Source of the DNA: Gracilaria gracilis | Taxonomy: Eukaryota > Rhodophyta > Florideophyceae > Gracilariales > Gracilariaceae | NCBI GenBank assembly: GCA_030374805.1 | Contig: JARGSG010000246.1 | Location: 1-64,000, forward strand | Length of the DNA: 64,000 nt | Reading direction: 5' to 3' | Shown here: positions 10,827 through 20,834 of the stretch, one piece after another | Layout: the number at the start of each line of letters is the position of its first letter | How positions within the stretch are numbered: the first letter of the stretch is position 1 | Made by a program: the position numbers and the translations under genes | Notes under the pieces: model-generated | The model's input: only the letters and a program-made list of their open reading frames with translations | Told to the model about the DNA's origin: nothing | The model's database searches: none

Positions 10827-10853
10827 AAATGCGCCGTGTGACACGGCGCATTT
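10827..10853. repeat. 27 bp near-perfect palindrome
   Basis: AAATGCGCCGTGT is followed by one G and then its exact reverse complement, so the element is palindromic around a single base. Confidence 0.9.
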
Positions 10854-11086
10854 GTAGGGGGTGAATAGGCTGCTCAATGGCCCTGTTTTTGAAACAGCTG
10901 TAAGCATTCTATGTATAAGCGGTAGATTTGGCAGCTACCCCAATTTTGAAAGAGATTACCAAAATAAGCAGATTGTTAGTTTTCCTGCAGATTTTGACTG
11001 AGCAATCTATACTTCAGCTCAAAACAGATAGCTTTGTCTTTCTAGTAGGAGCTTTGCGATAACACGCATCACAAAGCCGTACAACT

Positions 11087-11282
11087 TGTAGGGAACGAAG
11101 TAGTCGGGAGAAGGTCTGTGCACACTTAACCGCCGGCGGGCACTCCGCCGCGCCGAACGGTCGCACAATTTATTTGGCCAGTGCACGCCACCGCCGCATT
11201 GCTGGGTGCGCAGTGGGGCACGGCGCATAGAATGACGTGTGTGTGGCGCTCTCGCCTTGCACGAGGCCGACGGCTGTCAACA
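11087..11282 (-). repeat. copia 3' LTR
   Basis: A 196 bp copy matching 17232-17427 with about 8 differences and no gaps. TG...CA ends are present. Confidence 0.88.
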
Positions 11283-11776
11283 CCGTCCCTCAAGGCGAAG
11301 CGACTACTCTTCCTACACCACTATAGAGGTCTCTTTTTGAGCCCCAACAGCACAACAAAATCAATAAGTTCATGAACACACAGACCGAAAAGCAGGCCCG
11401 TATACAATATTTCTCAAACAATGTCTCTTCCTCTGCCACATCTTTCAAAGGCAGAAGGCGTGGTGCAATACATGACAAACAAAACCAACAAACAACAAAC
11501 ACAATAGATATACAGTCACACACTCCGCCTCAGCATCCAATGCCGTTTGCACTTCAATGTTCACACCAGTAAACTCCAAACCCAAGTATCATGCCAAAAC
11601 CCTGTGGGAAAAAAGACAAGTACTTTTGTGGGAAAACGGAGAAGGATTGTAAACCATACATAATAATCATAATCAAATCACAAAATAGAACCCTATGGAA
11701 CAAAACAAATATCAAAACAAAAGAAACATAATCAAAAACAGTTAGTGCAGTAGTTAGTTCCTCCCAACAATTCTTC

Positions 11777-14700
11777 TTAGAACGAGTCAAGGTACATCAA
11801 GCTGACCATTCTCCTCACATCCGGGAGAGACGCACAATTCGTCAGTATGTCAGCGATCATTAAACTCCTTGGAAGGCGTTGCAGTTCAACAATCTTCTTA
11901 TGATGAAGGTCTCGAACGTGGTGCATCTTCAAGTCAATATGTTTGTTTCGACCAGAGATCTGTGGATTCGTTGTCAACGAAAGCGCAGCCGAGCTATCAT
12001 TCAGAATCTTTGTGGCGTCGAACCATAGATCTTCGCTCCAAGGCTGAATGTGTGCGAATTCAAAGAACATTTTTCTCACCCAAGACAAATCCTTTGCACA
12101 AGTAGAAAGTGCAATGTACTCAGCTTCAGCAGAAGAGAGTGCAATGACAGTTTGTCGCTTCGATTTCCACATGATTGGTGCGTCGTTGATGACGATTACG
12201 TACCCAGTTGTTGACCTTCGAGTCTCAACACATCCCCCCAAATCGGCGTCAGCGTACGCACGAAGTGAGGCAGGAGACATAGGACGATTGGCTGGGTAAT
12301 GAAGTCCGTATTCCATTGTTCCCGCTAAATACCTGAACAACCGTTTGAGCAGCAAGAAGTGTCGCTCACATGGGTTGTGTAGATGCTTTGCAAGAGCCGT
12401 GATAGGAAACGCAAGATCAGGTCTGGTGGAGATGGAGATGTAGAGTAGAGCTCCAATTCCAGACATATAACTCGCGTGGTCATTAGCGGAGAGAACAATG
12501 TCTCCGTTACCAGTCGGAAGAACGTTCGTTGCAGCAGGGAGAGGAGATCCAACAGCATTGCAGTACTGCATGTTAAACTTCTTCAGATCCTGCAGAGCAT
12601 ATCCATACTGACTTACCTTAATTCCTGCGGGTGATCTCTGAATACTCCAGCCGATAAATGACTTCAGCTCTCCATAGAGTTTCACATCGAGGGTTGCTGC
12701 TAGTTTCCGCTTGAAACCGTTGAGTAGTTCCATGCTATTTGCCGCAAAAGCGCAGTCGTCAACTATGACAGCCAAGATAACGAAGCTGTGATGCTCGCGG
12801 AACATGAAAACGCGAGAGTCCAGAGCGGAGTTGACAAAGTTCCATGGGAGTAAAGTGTCAGAGAAGAGAGAGCCCCATATTATTCCGGCTTGTACAGCAC
12901 CGTACAAGGAGTTGAGAAGTCGGCAGACGTGGCCGGGCTTCTCGATAATGCCGGAAGAGTCCGTGGGTTGTTCCATGATGATGGGAACATCCAGTTTGCC
13001 ATACAAATAGGCGTTGGAGATGTCTGCTCCTCCCAGAAAAAGGTTATGTGCAGCGGAAAAGGAGAGAAGAATACGAAGGGCTTCATGACAAGCCACAGGA
13101 GCGTAAGTGTTGAACGGATCGAAGTCGATGAAGGGCTTCTGCTTGTCTCCTCGTAGACAACAGTGTGCCTTCTTCAAGAATTCCTTTCCGATTCCATCTA
13201 ACATCTTCTCTCGAAACACCCATGTGTAAGGAACAGGTTTCATCCAAAACTCCCTGGGGATGAGTTCCCAAGTGTTTCGACGGATGAGTGCATTCATCTC
13301 GCGGTCGATGGCCTCACACCAACCTGGATCCTTGCACGCTTCCTTGAAACTACTAGGAACTGTGGGGTCATTGACAGTCTTTTTCGAGACCCAAACACTC
13401 GGAAAGTTATGCGTGATTGTAGTGAATGCCTTTACCAAGTGGTCTTCCAAGTCGGGATCATCACTGGTCTGATCGACGGGCTCCATCTCCTCCATCTGCT
13501 GTTGACGAGTTATCCCTTCTAGGAGGGTGGAAACGTTTGGAAGTGGCGATGAGTTGATGGGCTTGAAGTCCAGGATACGGCAAGTGACGACCGAGGTCTT
13601 CTCCGGCACGAACACACGGACAAGTGTGTTGTCGCTTTGCATGCCGACAAAGTGCGCGAAAACGGAACGAGGGAGGAACTTCTTGTTTGCCACGGTCTTG
13701 GACCGGTAGACGAAGGCATAGCCAGGCTGTCCAAAGCTAGGGATGTGAGAGAAGTCAATGTTAGTACTTGGGTCCCATTCCAGAATATGAATCCGTCCCT
13801 GTATTCTAGAAGAAGGGGCCCGGTTCCTTAGCCAGTTCGCGTGGTTCATTGCCTCTGCCAAGAAAGCAGTGGGCAGCTTGCTCGCAAAGAGAAGCGCGCG
13901 AGCTCTAGTCCAATGTTCTTGAATAAGTCTCTCAGCGGCGCTATTAGACTCAGAGGCGTAAGCGGGAGAGTAATCCAGAACTACGCCATGATTAAAGCAG
14001 AACGTTTCCAACTCGTTGCTCTTATGTTCGCCGGCCCCGTCCAGGCGAACATTTTTCAAGCAAACCGAGTGGTTCAGTTCCAGCTTCGATCGGCGTTTGT
14101 ACCAATCCAGGTGCTTGAGAACACTATCATCTGTCTTGTCTTTCAGGAAGAAGACGTCCGACTTCGAAGTATAATCGTCGAGAATGGCCATTGCATAGAT
14201 TGCGCCGGAGAGCGAAGGCGAGATTTTTCCTGACACATCCATGTGTATTAACTCCAACGGAATGGAGGAGGAGACGGATCGCGGTCTGGCTATGAGCGGG
14301 TTGCGTTTCATCTTGCCAGTGAGGCACGGGACGCAGGTCAAAGATTCTAGGATGGACCGTTGGAAGTAAGGAACGGAGTCCAAGGCCTTCGAAAGATCCT
14401 GGTACCTGCCCAGGTGAAGATGACCAGTACGTCCGTGCCAGTCCAAAGCTAACTCATGCTTGGTGTTTCCAGCATTTACCACCATGACCTGCTTGTCGGT
14501 GTCGGAGAGGTCCATGATGAAAAGGCCCTGTTTGATCTCCGTTTCCCATATGACTTCGGAGTTACGTTTGGGGTCCATTATGAAGCAGCCATTGAATGGC
14601 CGCAAGTTTGAGGTGAACAAAACCATGAAGTCCACGCTGAGGACACCAACTGATAATATGTTGGACTCGAACGCAGGAGCATGGTATGCTTCGATGATTG

Positions 14701-15934
14701 TGCCCTTGTTCAATGGTATCCAGACGTGACCCTTTCCGACAAGACGAGCAGTTCCTGAGGCAGCTTGCACAAGCTCAATTTCGATGCGCTCGTAGCGGAT
14801 GACTGCTTTGCGCGAGTGGAAAACGTGGTGCGTAGCTCCAGAATCGATGTAGGCCGAGTCCACCTTAGACTGAGAGAGAAGAGCGATGTTGCTCTTGAAC
14901 TTGGCCATGTTACAGTTAAAGCCAGGCGAGGGTGGTGGATCATCATGCCTTTGCACTACATACGCTTGGGGGTTGGAGTTACGACTGCCATTTTCATCCC
15001 TCCTTGGTGCAAAGCCTGAGTTCCAGTTGGACGGACGTTGTCCATTATGGTGAGAGCCATATTGGCGACTCGAACCACTGCTGTTACGATCGGATGATTG
15101 TCGTCCGTTTGAGGTTCGTCGTCTGTCGTTGTTGCCAGACTGTTCTCGTTTGCGTTTGTAACAGTCCCCCGCGTAATGAGCACGACGACCGCAATAATAG
15201 CAGTTGTCATTGTGGCCGCTCTTGGTAGCCGAAGACTTATTTCTACGGGTTCGGCATTTGCGACCATACTTGGTTGCCGTGTGCGCCTTCGGTTGAGTGG
15301 TAGGCGTAGAGGAAGGAGTAGAGGTTGCCGGGTTGTTCGGGTTCTTACGGCGAGCCACTTCAGCTTCCACTGCGTTCACAATAGAGTCGAACCCAGCGTC
15401 GGTTAAATTCGACATCATGGCCAAAGGTGCAAATGAGTTGGGGAGACTTCGAATGAGCTTGGAGACTTTGTCTTTCTCCGACAACTCTTCATCGAAAGCC
15501 GCAAGCTCCCCAACGATTTCAAGGAACTTAGAAACGTGTTTGTTCCAGTCCTCATGATCCTTGTAGACCAGACTGTCAAGGCGATGACGAATGTTCTGCA
15601 CAGCTTGCGCGTTGGAGGTGGTGTACACGCGCTGCAGTTCATCCCAGAGATCCTTGACCGTTTTGTCATCATCGTCGACAAACGTTCGAACGAAAGCAAG
15701 CGGAGAGTCACCGAGGCAGAGGGTGATGGTACTCTTCGCCTTCACACACTTCTCGAACCAAGATCTCATTGCCCGATTGATTGGATTGAACCCTTCCAGG
15801 CGTGGGTCCAGTCCAGTCAGAAATGCGTCGTCTCGGCGGAGGTGGGCCAAGAGACGACGACGCCAGAGGATGTAGTCGGTCGGGACCCTAAGCTTCGGGA
15901 GCTTACTTAGGAGACCCTCTTGGGAACTCGACAT
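11777..15934 (-). CDS. copia gag-pol polyprotein
   Basis: A single intact 1385-residue frame from the ATG at 15934. Domains in order: copia-type Gag (about residues 20-200), a zinc knuckle CYYCGRRAHYAGDC (near 246-258), aspartic protease with active site DSGAT (near 364), the pre-integrase H-H-C-C region (about 495-545), integrase core with HMDVSG, a GAGEH block and SNSAAERLIQE, reverse transcriptase with ADISNAYLYGKLD and the IVDDCAFAAN active site, and RNase H with YADADLGG, SSAEAEYIAL and KHIDLKMHHVRD near the C-terminus. All catalytic blocks look present and no stop or frameshift interrupts them. The order PR-IN-RT-RH defines Ty1/copia. It is the best preserved mobile-element gene here. 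The product would assemble virus-like particles and make and integrate cDNA. Confidence 0.95.
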   Translation of the reverse strand: MSSSQEGLLSKLPKLRVPTDYILWRRRLLAHLRRDDAFLTGLDPRLEGFNPINRAMRSWFEKCVKAKSTITLCLGDSPLAFVRTFVDDDDKTVKDLWDELQRVYTTSNAQAVQNIRHRLDSLVYKDHEDWNKHVSKFLEIVGELAAFDEELSEKDKVSKLIRSLPNSFAPLAMMSNLTDAGFDSIVNAVEAEVARRKNPNNPATSTPSSTPTTQPKAHTATKYGRKCRTRRNKSSATKSGHNDNCYYCGRRAHYAGDCYKRKREQSGNNDRRRTSNGRQSSDRNSSGSSRQYGSHHNGQRPSNWNSGFAPRRDENGSRNSNPQAYVVQRHDDPPPSPGFNCNMAKFKSNIALLSQSKVDSAYIDSGATHHVFHSRKAVIRYERIEIELVQAASGTARLVGKGHVWIPLNKGTIIEAYHAPAFESNILSVGVLSVDFMVLFTSNLRPFNGCFIMDPKRNSEVIWETEIKQGLFIMDLSDTDKQVMVVNAGNTKHELALDWHGRTGHLHLGRYQDLSKALDSVPYFQRSILESLTCVPCLTGKMKRNPLIARPRSVSSSIPLELIHMDVSGKISPSLSGAIYAMAILDDYTSKSDVFFLKDKTDDSVLKHLDWYKRRSKLELNHSVCLKNVRLDGAGEHKSNELETFCFNHGVVLDYSPAYASESNSAAERLIQEHWTRARALLFASKLPTAFLAEAMNHANWLRNRAPSSRIQGRIHILEWDPSTNIDFSHIPSFGQPGYAFVYRSKTVANKKFLPRSVFAHFVGMQSDNTLVRVFVPEKTSVVTCRILDFKPINSSPLPNVSTLLEGITRQQQMEEMEPVDQTSDDPDLEDHLVKAFTTITHNFPSVWVSKKTVNDPTVPSSFKEACKDPGWCEAIDREMNALIRRNTWELIPREFWMKPVPYTWVFREKMLDGIGKEFLKKAHCCLRGDKQKPFIDFDPFNTYAPVACHEALRILLSFSAAHNLFLGGADISNAYLYGKLDVPIIMEQPTDSSGIIEKPGHVCRLLNSLYGAVQAGIIWGSLFSDTLLPWNFVNSALDSRVFMFREHHSFVILAVIVDDCAFAANSMELLNGFKRKLAATLDVKLYGELKSFIGWSIQRSPAGIKVSQYGYALQDLKKFNMQYCNAVGSPLPAATNVLPTGNGDIVLSANDHASYMSGIGALLYISISTRPDLAFPITALAKHLHNPCERHFLLLKRLFRYLAGTMEYGLHYPANRPMSPASLRAYADADLGGCVETRRSTTGYVIVINDAPIMWKSKRQTVIALSSAEAEYIALSTCAKDLSWVRKMFFEFAHIQPWSEDLWFDATKILNDSSAALSLTTNPQISGRNKHIDLKMHHVRDLHHKKIVELQRLPRSLMIADILTNCASLPDVRRMVSLMYLDSF

Positions 15935-16020
15935 CGTATCGAACGGGGAGTAGCAGGGTTGAGGGATTGATCAACTTTCTTGCACGGGAAAAGATTCCGC
16001 GACCTACGAGGTAGGAACGT

Positions 16021-16121
16021 TTTCTTCTTCTTCAACTTCAAATTCTTCTTCAACTTCAAATTCTTCTTTAACTTCAACTTCTTCTTCAACTTCAACTTCT
16101 TCTTCAACTTCAACTTCTGGT
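16021..16121 (-). repeat. 18 bp-type tandem repeat in the copia leader
   Basis: About five units of TTCTTCTTCAACTTCAAC (plus strand) lie in the leader between the 5' LTR and gag. On the minus strand they encode a Lys/Leu repeat in a short ORF (15907-16191), which overlaps the gag start and is probably not translated on its own. Confidence 0.85.
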
Positions 16122-17213
16122 TAGTAACTTGTGAGGTGACCCCAGCCCAACCCAGGGAGCTAGGCGATCGATCTAGTACGGGTCCCCGCAATTAAGCAGC
16201 TAGCCCCGCACCAGAACGATCCGACCTTTTGAAGGATCTTCCCACACCCGCGTAGCGGAGGGTACTTCACTTCTGAGAATAAAGAGGAGAAACGATAACG
16301 TGACGGAGAGAACACGTCAATCGTAGGAGCAGCTAGATGCCGCTAGTTCACACCTATGCGTAGTGCAACGGGATGCACGGAAGAACGAAGCGGGAAAGAG
16401 ACGCCGGCGCGATTGTCGAAGATACTCCAAGTAGAACAATTTCGGTGCCCAGGTCAGCCAACCGCAGGCAATCCTTACAAATTCATGACGGTAGTTGTGT
16501 GCTTGTGATGGAAAACGAAATTGAAAGGCCGAGAGCACATCCGTAATAATAGTGTTGCGTAAGATTGACAGAAGAACCATAAGTTGTTACGAGAGATTTG
16601 TGCAGGAGGATCCACAAGCGATGTGAATTGAAAGAGAAAATGTCGGAGAAAACGCCTGTATGAAGTTCCCACCGGTGCGGCATGAGGCGTTGCAAATACA
16701 TAAGCCGCATGAATTGAGATGCGGCACGCAAGTCCTAATAAAGTGCAAGAAACCATGTTGTAGAAGAGACAATGAACGGCCAGTGTTTTCGGTTGAAGGC
16801 TCTGAAGCCACGCATACCAGAACGTAGAGTAAGATGCCAAAGCCACGAACGATGAGGTGCTCTTCGGGAGTTTCCTATGCGCGGCGCAACTTCCAGACAC
16901 ACCAGATGTATGTGTGTGGGCGGGGACGAGCAAGGGCTGAACCCAAGTCGGCCCACCTCTGCTGGAGGCACACGCGCAAAGAACCGCTGCACGCTGGCGC
17001 GCGATTGTAGTCGCGGCGTGCGGCGGAGGAGAAAATGATCACTCGCGAAAGAAAGACAGAAGTAGTAAGCCCATCATATACGCGGGCGGTGGACGCGAGC
17101 CGGAGTTGAACGAAAAAGAGCGCGAGCGGTAAACGTAGGAGGCAGGAAAGAGTAAACGGCTGGCGCGCGGAGAGCGAACGACGAGCGCGCGGCGGCCTGG
17201 AGCGGCGGAAGCC

Positions 17214-17231
17214 CAGGTCGCGATGCTACCA
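17214..17231 (-). promoter_or_regulatory. copia primer binding site
   Basis: Directly inside the 5' LTR the minus strand reads TGGTAGCATCGCGACC, complementary to a tRNA 3' end ...GGTCGCGATGCTACCA. An initiator-Met tRNA is the usual copia primer and fits the CTACCA end, but the tRNA gene is not in the window. Confidence 0.7.
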
Positions 17232-17427
17232 TGTAGGGAACGAAGCAGTCAGGAGAAGGTCTGTGCACACTTGACCGCCGGCGGGCACTCCGCCGCGCCG
17301 AACGGTCGCACAATTTATTTGGCCAGTGCACGTCACCGCCGCATTGCTGTGTGCGCAGTGGGTCACGGCGCATAGAATGACGTGTGTGTGGCGCTCTTGC
17401 CTTGCACGAGGCTGACGGCTGTCAACA
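17232..17427 (-). repeat. copia 5' LTR
   Basis: A 196 bp copy of the LTR; the primer binding site adjoins its inner end. Confidence 0.88.
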
Positions 17428-17699
17428 CAGCTCACCAGTTTTCAAGTAACGGCGCTCGTGGCAATATAAAGAAATTGTCGCAAGAATTCCCTGAGCCTCT
17501 CTCACCCTAGGATTCCTTACAGCAAACTTTTTTGCGGTCTGGTTTACGGACTACTGGCTCTCTATAAGGCGTTAAGTGCGTTTCGTACGAAAAACAAAAG
17601 TATGCAACAACAACCGTACCGGCCAGACACACGCAGACAACGATGAGTGAGGATGAGTAGTGGGTATGGGTTGGGATGGATGAAGGGTGTGGAGCAAGA
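17428..17699. other. no supportable gene
   Basis: Flanking DNA right of the copia element. I see no feature. Confidence 0.4.
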
Positions 17700-18373
17700 G
17701 CAGAGCACACCAGCCAGTCATGCATTCAGCGTGACAAAGGTCCATGAAGACGAGTGAGCTTCGAAATGCATTGTTGGAAGGGTGTCGGGGTGTTTGCAGT
17801 TCTCCGCAAGGAAGTTCTATGGAAATTTCTCTGTTCTCCATATAAAGTGTCCGATTACCAGCGGAAATAAATCCTTTGGGCATCCTTCCAGGATTCAATT
17901 CAGTTTCCCATTGAAGCCTTCGACGAAGATACACATTTGAAAGTTTCCGTTCTGGGGGGTACAAGTCGTATCAGGGCATCACCTGTGCTCGTCAGTGTAA
18001 GCCACACGTTTTGGTGTGACACATATCAAGCAGTCCTAGAAGTACTAACATATTTGGGGCATGGTAGATGTTCATTTCGACTCACTTCAAGTCAAGCGGG
18101 CTTCTATTCCAATCCTCGCAGCTATTTCTAGTACCTTCTGGGTTCTCAGAATCGGACAGTCACAAGAGGTGTAGACAGTCAAGGAGCGTGAGATTCCTGC
18201 TTCTGAGAGGTAGTGGAATCTTGTTGGGACTGGCAGGGCGGGTACGAAGTCGACAGAGGTTTGCGGCGAGAAGCTGTGCACTGCATCTCCGTTTTTAATT
18301 GCCTTCGGCGGTCAAGCTGGAAAAAATGTGCTGCTGTCAAGACAGACACAAAAATAAGGGTTTGGATGGTCAT
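17700..18373 (-). pseudogene. possible multi-exon gene remnant, unrecognised
   Basis: Three minus-strand stretches look protein-like. From the ATG at 18373 there is a short hydrophobic N-terminus (MTIQTLIFVSVLTAAHFF) that could be a signal peptide. In another frame 18281-18087 includes YTSCDCPILRTQKVLEIAA. In a third, 17964-17700 includes WETELNPGRMPKGFISAG. A GTGAGT near 18086 and CAG|GTGATG near 17990 might be splice sites, but I could not build a consistent model. It may be a degenerate gene or chance frames. A further minus frame at 18374-18613 abuts it. I do not recognise any of these. Confidence 0.25.
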
Positions 18374-18944
18374 TTACTGCAGCATTTGACAGAATCGAAT
18401 GCCACGGTGAGATTTGTAAATCAAGCCGAGCTTGCAGGTGCGCCACAACGTATCAACATCTGCTATGCCGAGCCATAGGCAGGGGCGTTGCGAGTCGCGG
18501 AGTTCGAGCTCCAGTTTAGTCGAGCCCATGGACAGGGCGGCGGCGCCGGATGCGGCACACCTGTCCCGTGCCCCCATACTGCACGCGTGCGCCCTGCGCA
18601 TGGAAATGCTCAAAAAACAAATTGAATCAGAGAATTTAGAAGCAAGCTTCGAGAAGGAAAACTACCGGAGCGTGCGGGAAACCCTTATAAGTCGGGATGG
18701 ACGGCACGATCTAATATATTTCCATTGAGAACTGCTGCTGGAGGTCACGGGAAATGCAGATACTATTTGGTCTTCGTATTTTGTAGAAAAGCGCATTGAA
18801 GATGAATGCTCTAACCATTTGCAAGTATAATAATCGCCGTTTAGGATTTGGTAAACTGCATAAAAATGTAAACAAAAAACAGCTGGAAATATTTAATACT
18901 ACTACCCTCCCCTTACTTCATTATAAACACTTGTTTTTTGTGGA

Positions 18945-19817
18945 TCAACTAATTTGCACGGAAACAATATATTCACTTCTTGAATACATATCTTCCGGTG
19001 CTTTGAGATCAACATAAAAAATTAAAAAATATTTGTCCCGTCTGGAAATTCCAGAATTTGCTTGTTTGGGACATGTGACTCAACGGCAAATGATAGACTA
19101 ATGCGAAAGAACGATTTGACGTCTGCATCAACATATCGGCGAATACTCTTTAACGTTTTCTGAAAACCAAAAATTTTTGGATAATAAGCCTTCATAGGAT
19201 CAAATTTTTTCGTTAACCACGCTTCGTGTAGCACTTTTACATCCTTCATAGCTTCAGGCCATCGAACAACCAACTAAAAATTAGTACCATTGAAGACAAC
19301 TTGCGTTCGAATATTGTCAGCCTTCATTCCCGACGGAAGCAATATCGCCAATGGGGCATACTTCCTCATCGTATCCTCATCTTCCCAACGGAATTCAAGA
19401 ACTAACGGGTAAAACTCTCCAGGTATACTTTCTGGTTGCGCAATATCGTCTGATTTTCCTTCTTCGGCTTCATCTTCTTCACCTGCCTCAACGTCGCCTC
19501 GATTACGTTCTTCTGGTGCTTTAGTGCATTTGGCACGCAGCGTAAATGCCGCATTTTCTTCTATATGAGTCAGCACATTATATAAAAAGAAAAATATTAA
19601 TATTTAACATACCTGTTTCCTCCACCTTAAGATTTTTTTTCTTGTTGAATTTTGCACGGAAATTGCGCAGCTTATACCGTTTAAATATGGAATTCATTTG
19701 ATACACATCAGCCGCAAATTCATATCCAGATAGTTCTCGCTCCTCAAACATCTCGTGCAATCTACGCCCCGATGGTGAATCGTCACTTAAGCGCGGACGT
19801 TTCGAACGAGTAGTCAT
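18945..19817 (-). pseudogene. transposon partner protein, copy 1
   Basis: Clearly homologous to the locus at 60205-61094. It starts at the ATG at 19817. Exon 1 has a basic start (MTTRSKRPRLSD) and the block FEERELSGYEFAADVYQM. A 52 nt intron (19561-19612, GTATGT...TATAG) interrupts codon phase 1, the same position and phase as proposed in copy 2. Exon 2 has a long acidic stretch, then LEFRWEDED, LLPSGMKADNIR, VVRWPEAM, FRISLSFAVES and EFPDGTNIF. It is broken by an in-frame TAG near 19274 and a frameshift near 19020. The alternating hydrophobic pattern of the C-terminal half suggests a beta-sandwich somewhat like CS/Hsp20 domains; that is a guess. Orientation relative to the transposase at 33.4 kb matches the second pair, so it is probably the accessory gene of a Harbinger-type transposon. 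Confidence 0.6.
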
Positions 19818-20036
19818 GTTGGTGTGCTTTGTATGGTGAAAAGCACGAGAAGGTGGGCCATGCGACAAATGGACTAAAGAATGGAAGGCGTAGACTATCT
19901 CTAGCACTGTTTTATATTCAAAAGTTACGGAAATGAAACACATTGCCTCCATCCTAACTTTGGACTCTGCACTCCTCTAGGCCCCACAAAGATAAACACA
20001 TGCACATGTCAATTGTGTAGTGCAATGCCCGAATGG

Positions 20037-20787
20037 GGAAAGAACCACGAAGATGTTCGGGATCTTCCTTAGGCGAGGCAGCACAGTAGCAAAGCCCTTC
20101 CAGGGATGACACGACGGAGTCGGTTTGTAAGGCCGAGACAACCCTTCACGCCAGGCGTAGGAAGGTAAACCAGAAGCTGGAATCCGTGTAAACGGTGCGT
20201 GCGTATCCTCAGATGAGGCGGTGTTCCACAGGGGTGGCAAGTGTAGACAGGTGTCAGCACGAGCCGCGGGTCGCGGAGAATAACCCGAAAAAGGGGAAAA
20301 GAGAAAGGGGAAGTCACGAGAGTGACGGAGAGAGACGTCATAGCCGGGCAAATCCTTATATAAGGCGAACGCGACAAATAGCGGTGTAATACTCCCACAA
20401 TTGCGTTCGTTTGGTTGACGTAGGGCGGTTAGACGGTCCGTATGCTACGGGATATCCCTCCGAGGAGGAGCTGAATACCGCCGAAGGCGAAGAGTCTAGA
20501 GCCAACCCTGGTTTGGGAGATTTACTTAGTTGCGGGGCCCAGTTGCCCCGACACTATATATTGTGTAGCTAACCTCCCGTACTGTATGGCAAATACTATA
20601 ATAATCTAGAATACTCCCATAAGGGGCGCAGAATTACCAGCAATGCTGTGCCAACCTCCTGGACTCTGCCGTGTCCCACGTGTCCCATCCACCAACGTGG
20701 CCATCGTATGTAGTCATAATTAACCCAGCCGACATGTCGGAAAATAACTAAGTCGCGGGAATCCCTCAAGGAGGGCGTTGCACTTCA
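20037..20787 (-). repeat. gypsy-1 3' LTR
   Basis: Pairs gaplessly with 30987-31737 over 751 bp at about 96% identity by eye. The inner end in element orientation is TGAAGTGCAACG. The outer end is placed where identity stops, so it may be off by 2-3 bases. Confidence 0.85.
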
Positions 20788-20834
20788 TATCCCCCTCTTT
20801 AGCCGAGGGCGTGACGCTTTTCGCGAGCGACGCG

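Larger units (their letters stand above)
10298..10853. repeat. array of consecutive hairpin inverted repeats
   Basis: At least seven different inverted repeats lie one after another. The first four have centres about 52-57 bp apart. Arms are 15-16 bp perfect or nearly so in three cases. The stems do not resemble each other in sequence. The array sits just upstream of the transposase start at 10218 and ends 230 bp before the copia element. No coding frame covers it. Individual stems are listed separately. Confidence 0.8.
11087..17427 (-). mobile_element. Ty1/copia LTR retrotransposon, apparently complete
   Basis: A 6.34 kb element read on the minus strand, bounded by 196 bp direct repeats that differ at about 8 positions by eye. 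LTR ends in element orientation are TGTTGACAG...TTCCCTACA. Outer flanks are CAACT (11082-11086) and CAGCT (17428-17432), a 4 of 5 match to a target-site duplication. Order on the minus strand is 5' LTR, primer binding site, leader of about 1.3 kb, one gag-pol ORF, about 0.5 kb of 3' untranslated DNA and 3' LTR. A purine-rich block (TTGAGGGACGG) lies just before the 3' LTR and could be the polypurine tract. With an uninterrupted ORF and both LTRs it could still be mobile, though the diverged LTRs suggest it is not recent. Confidence 0.9.

Noticed and set aside
10298..10853. Hairpin array as a CRISPR array or bacterial terminators
   Set aside because: The stems have no common repeat sequence and the context is eukaryotic.
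14932..15911. Plus-strand frames inside the copia gag region
   Set aside because: They are shadows of the intact minus-strand polyprotein.
15907..16191. ORF with Lys/Leu repeats upstream of copia gag
   Set aside because: It is a translation of a tandem repeat in the leader, starts at a non-ATG codon and overlaps gag in another frame.
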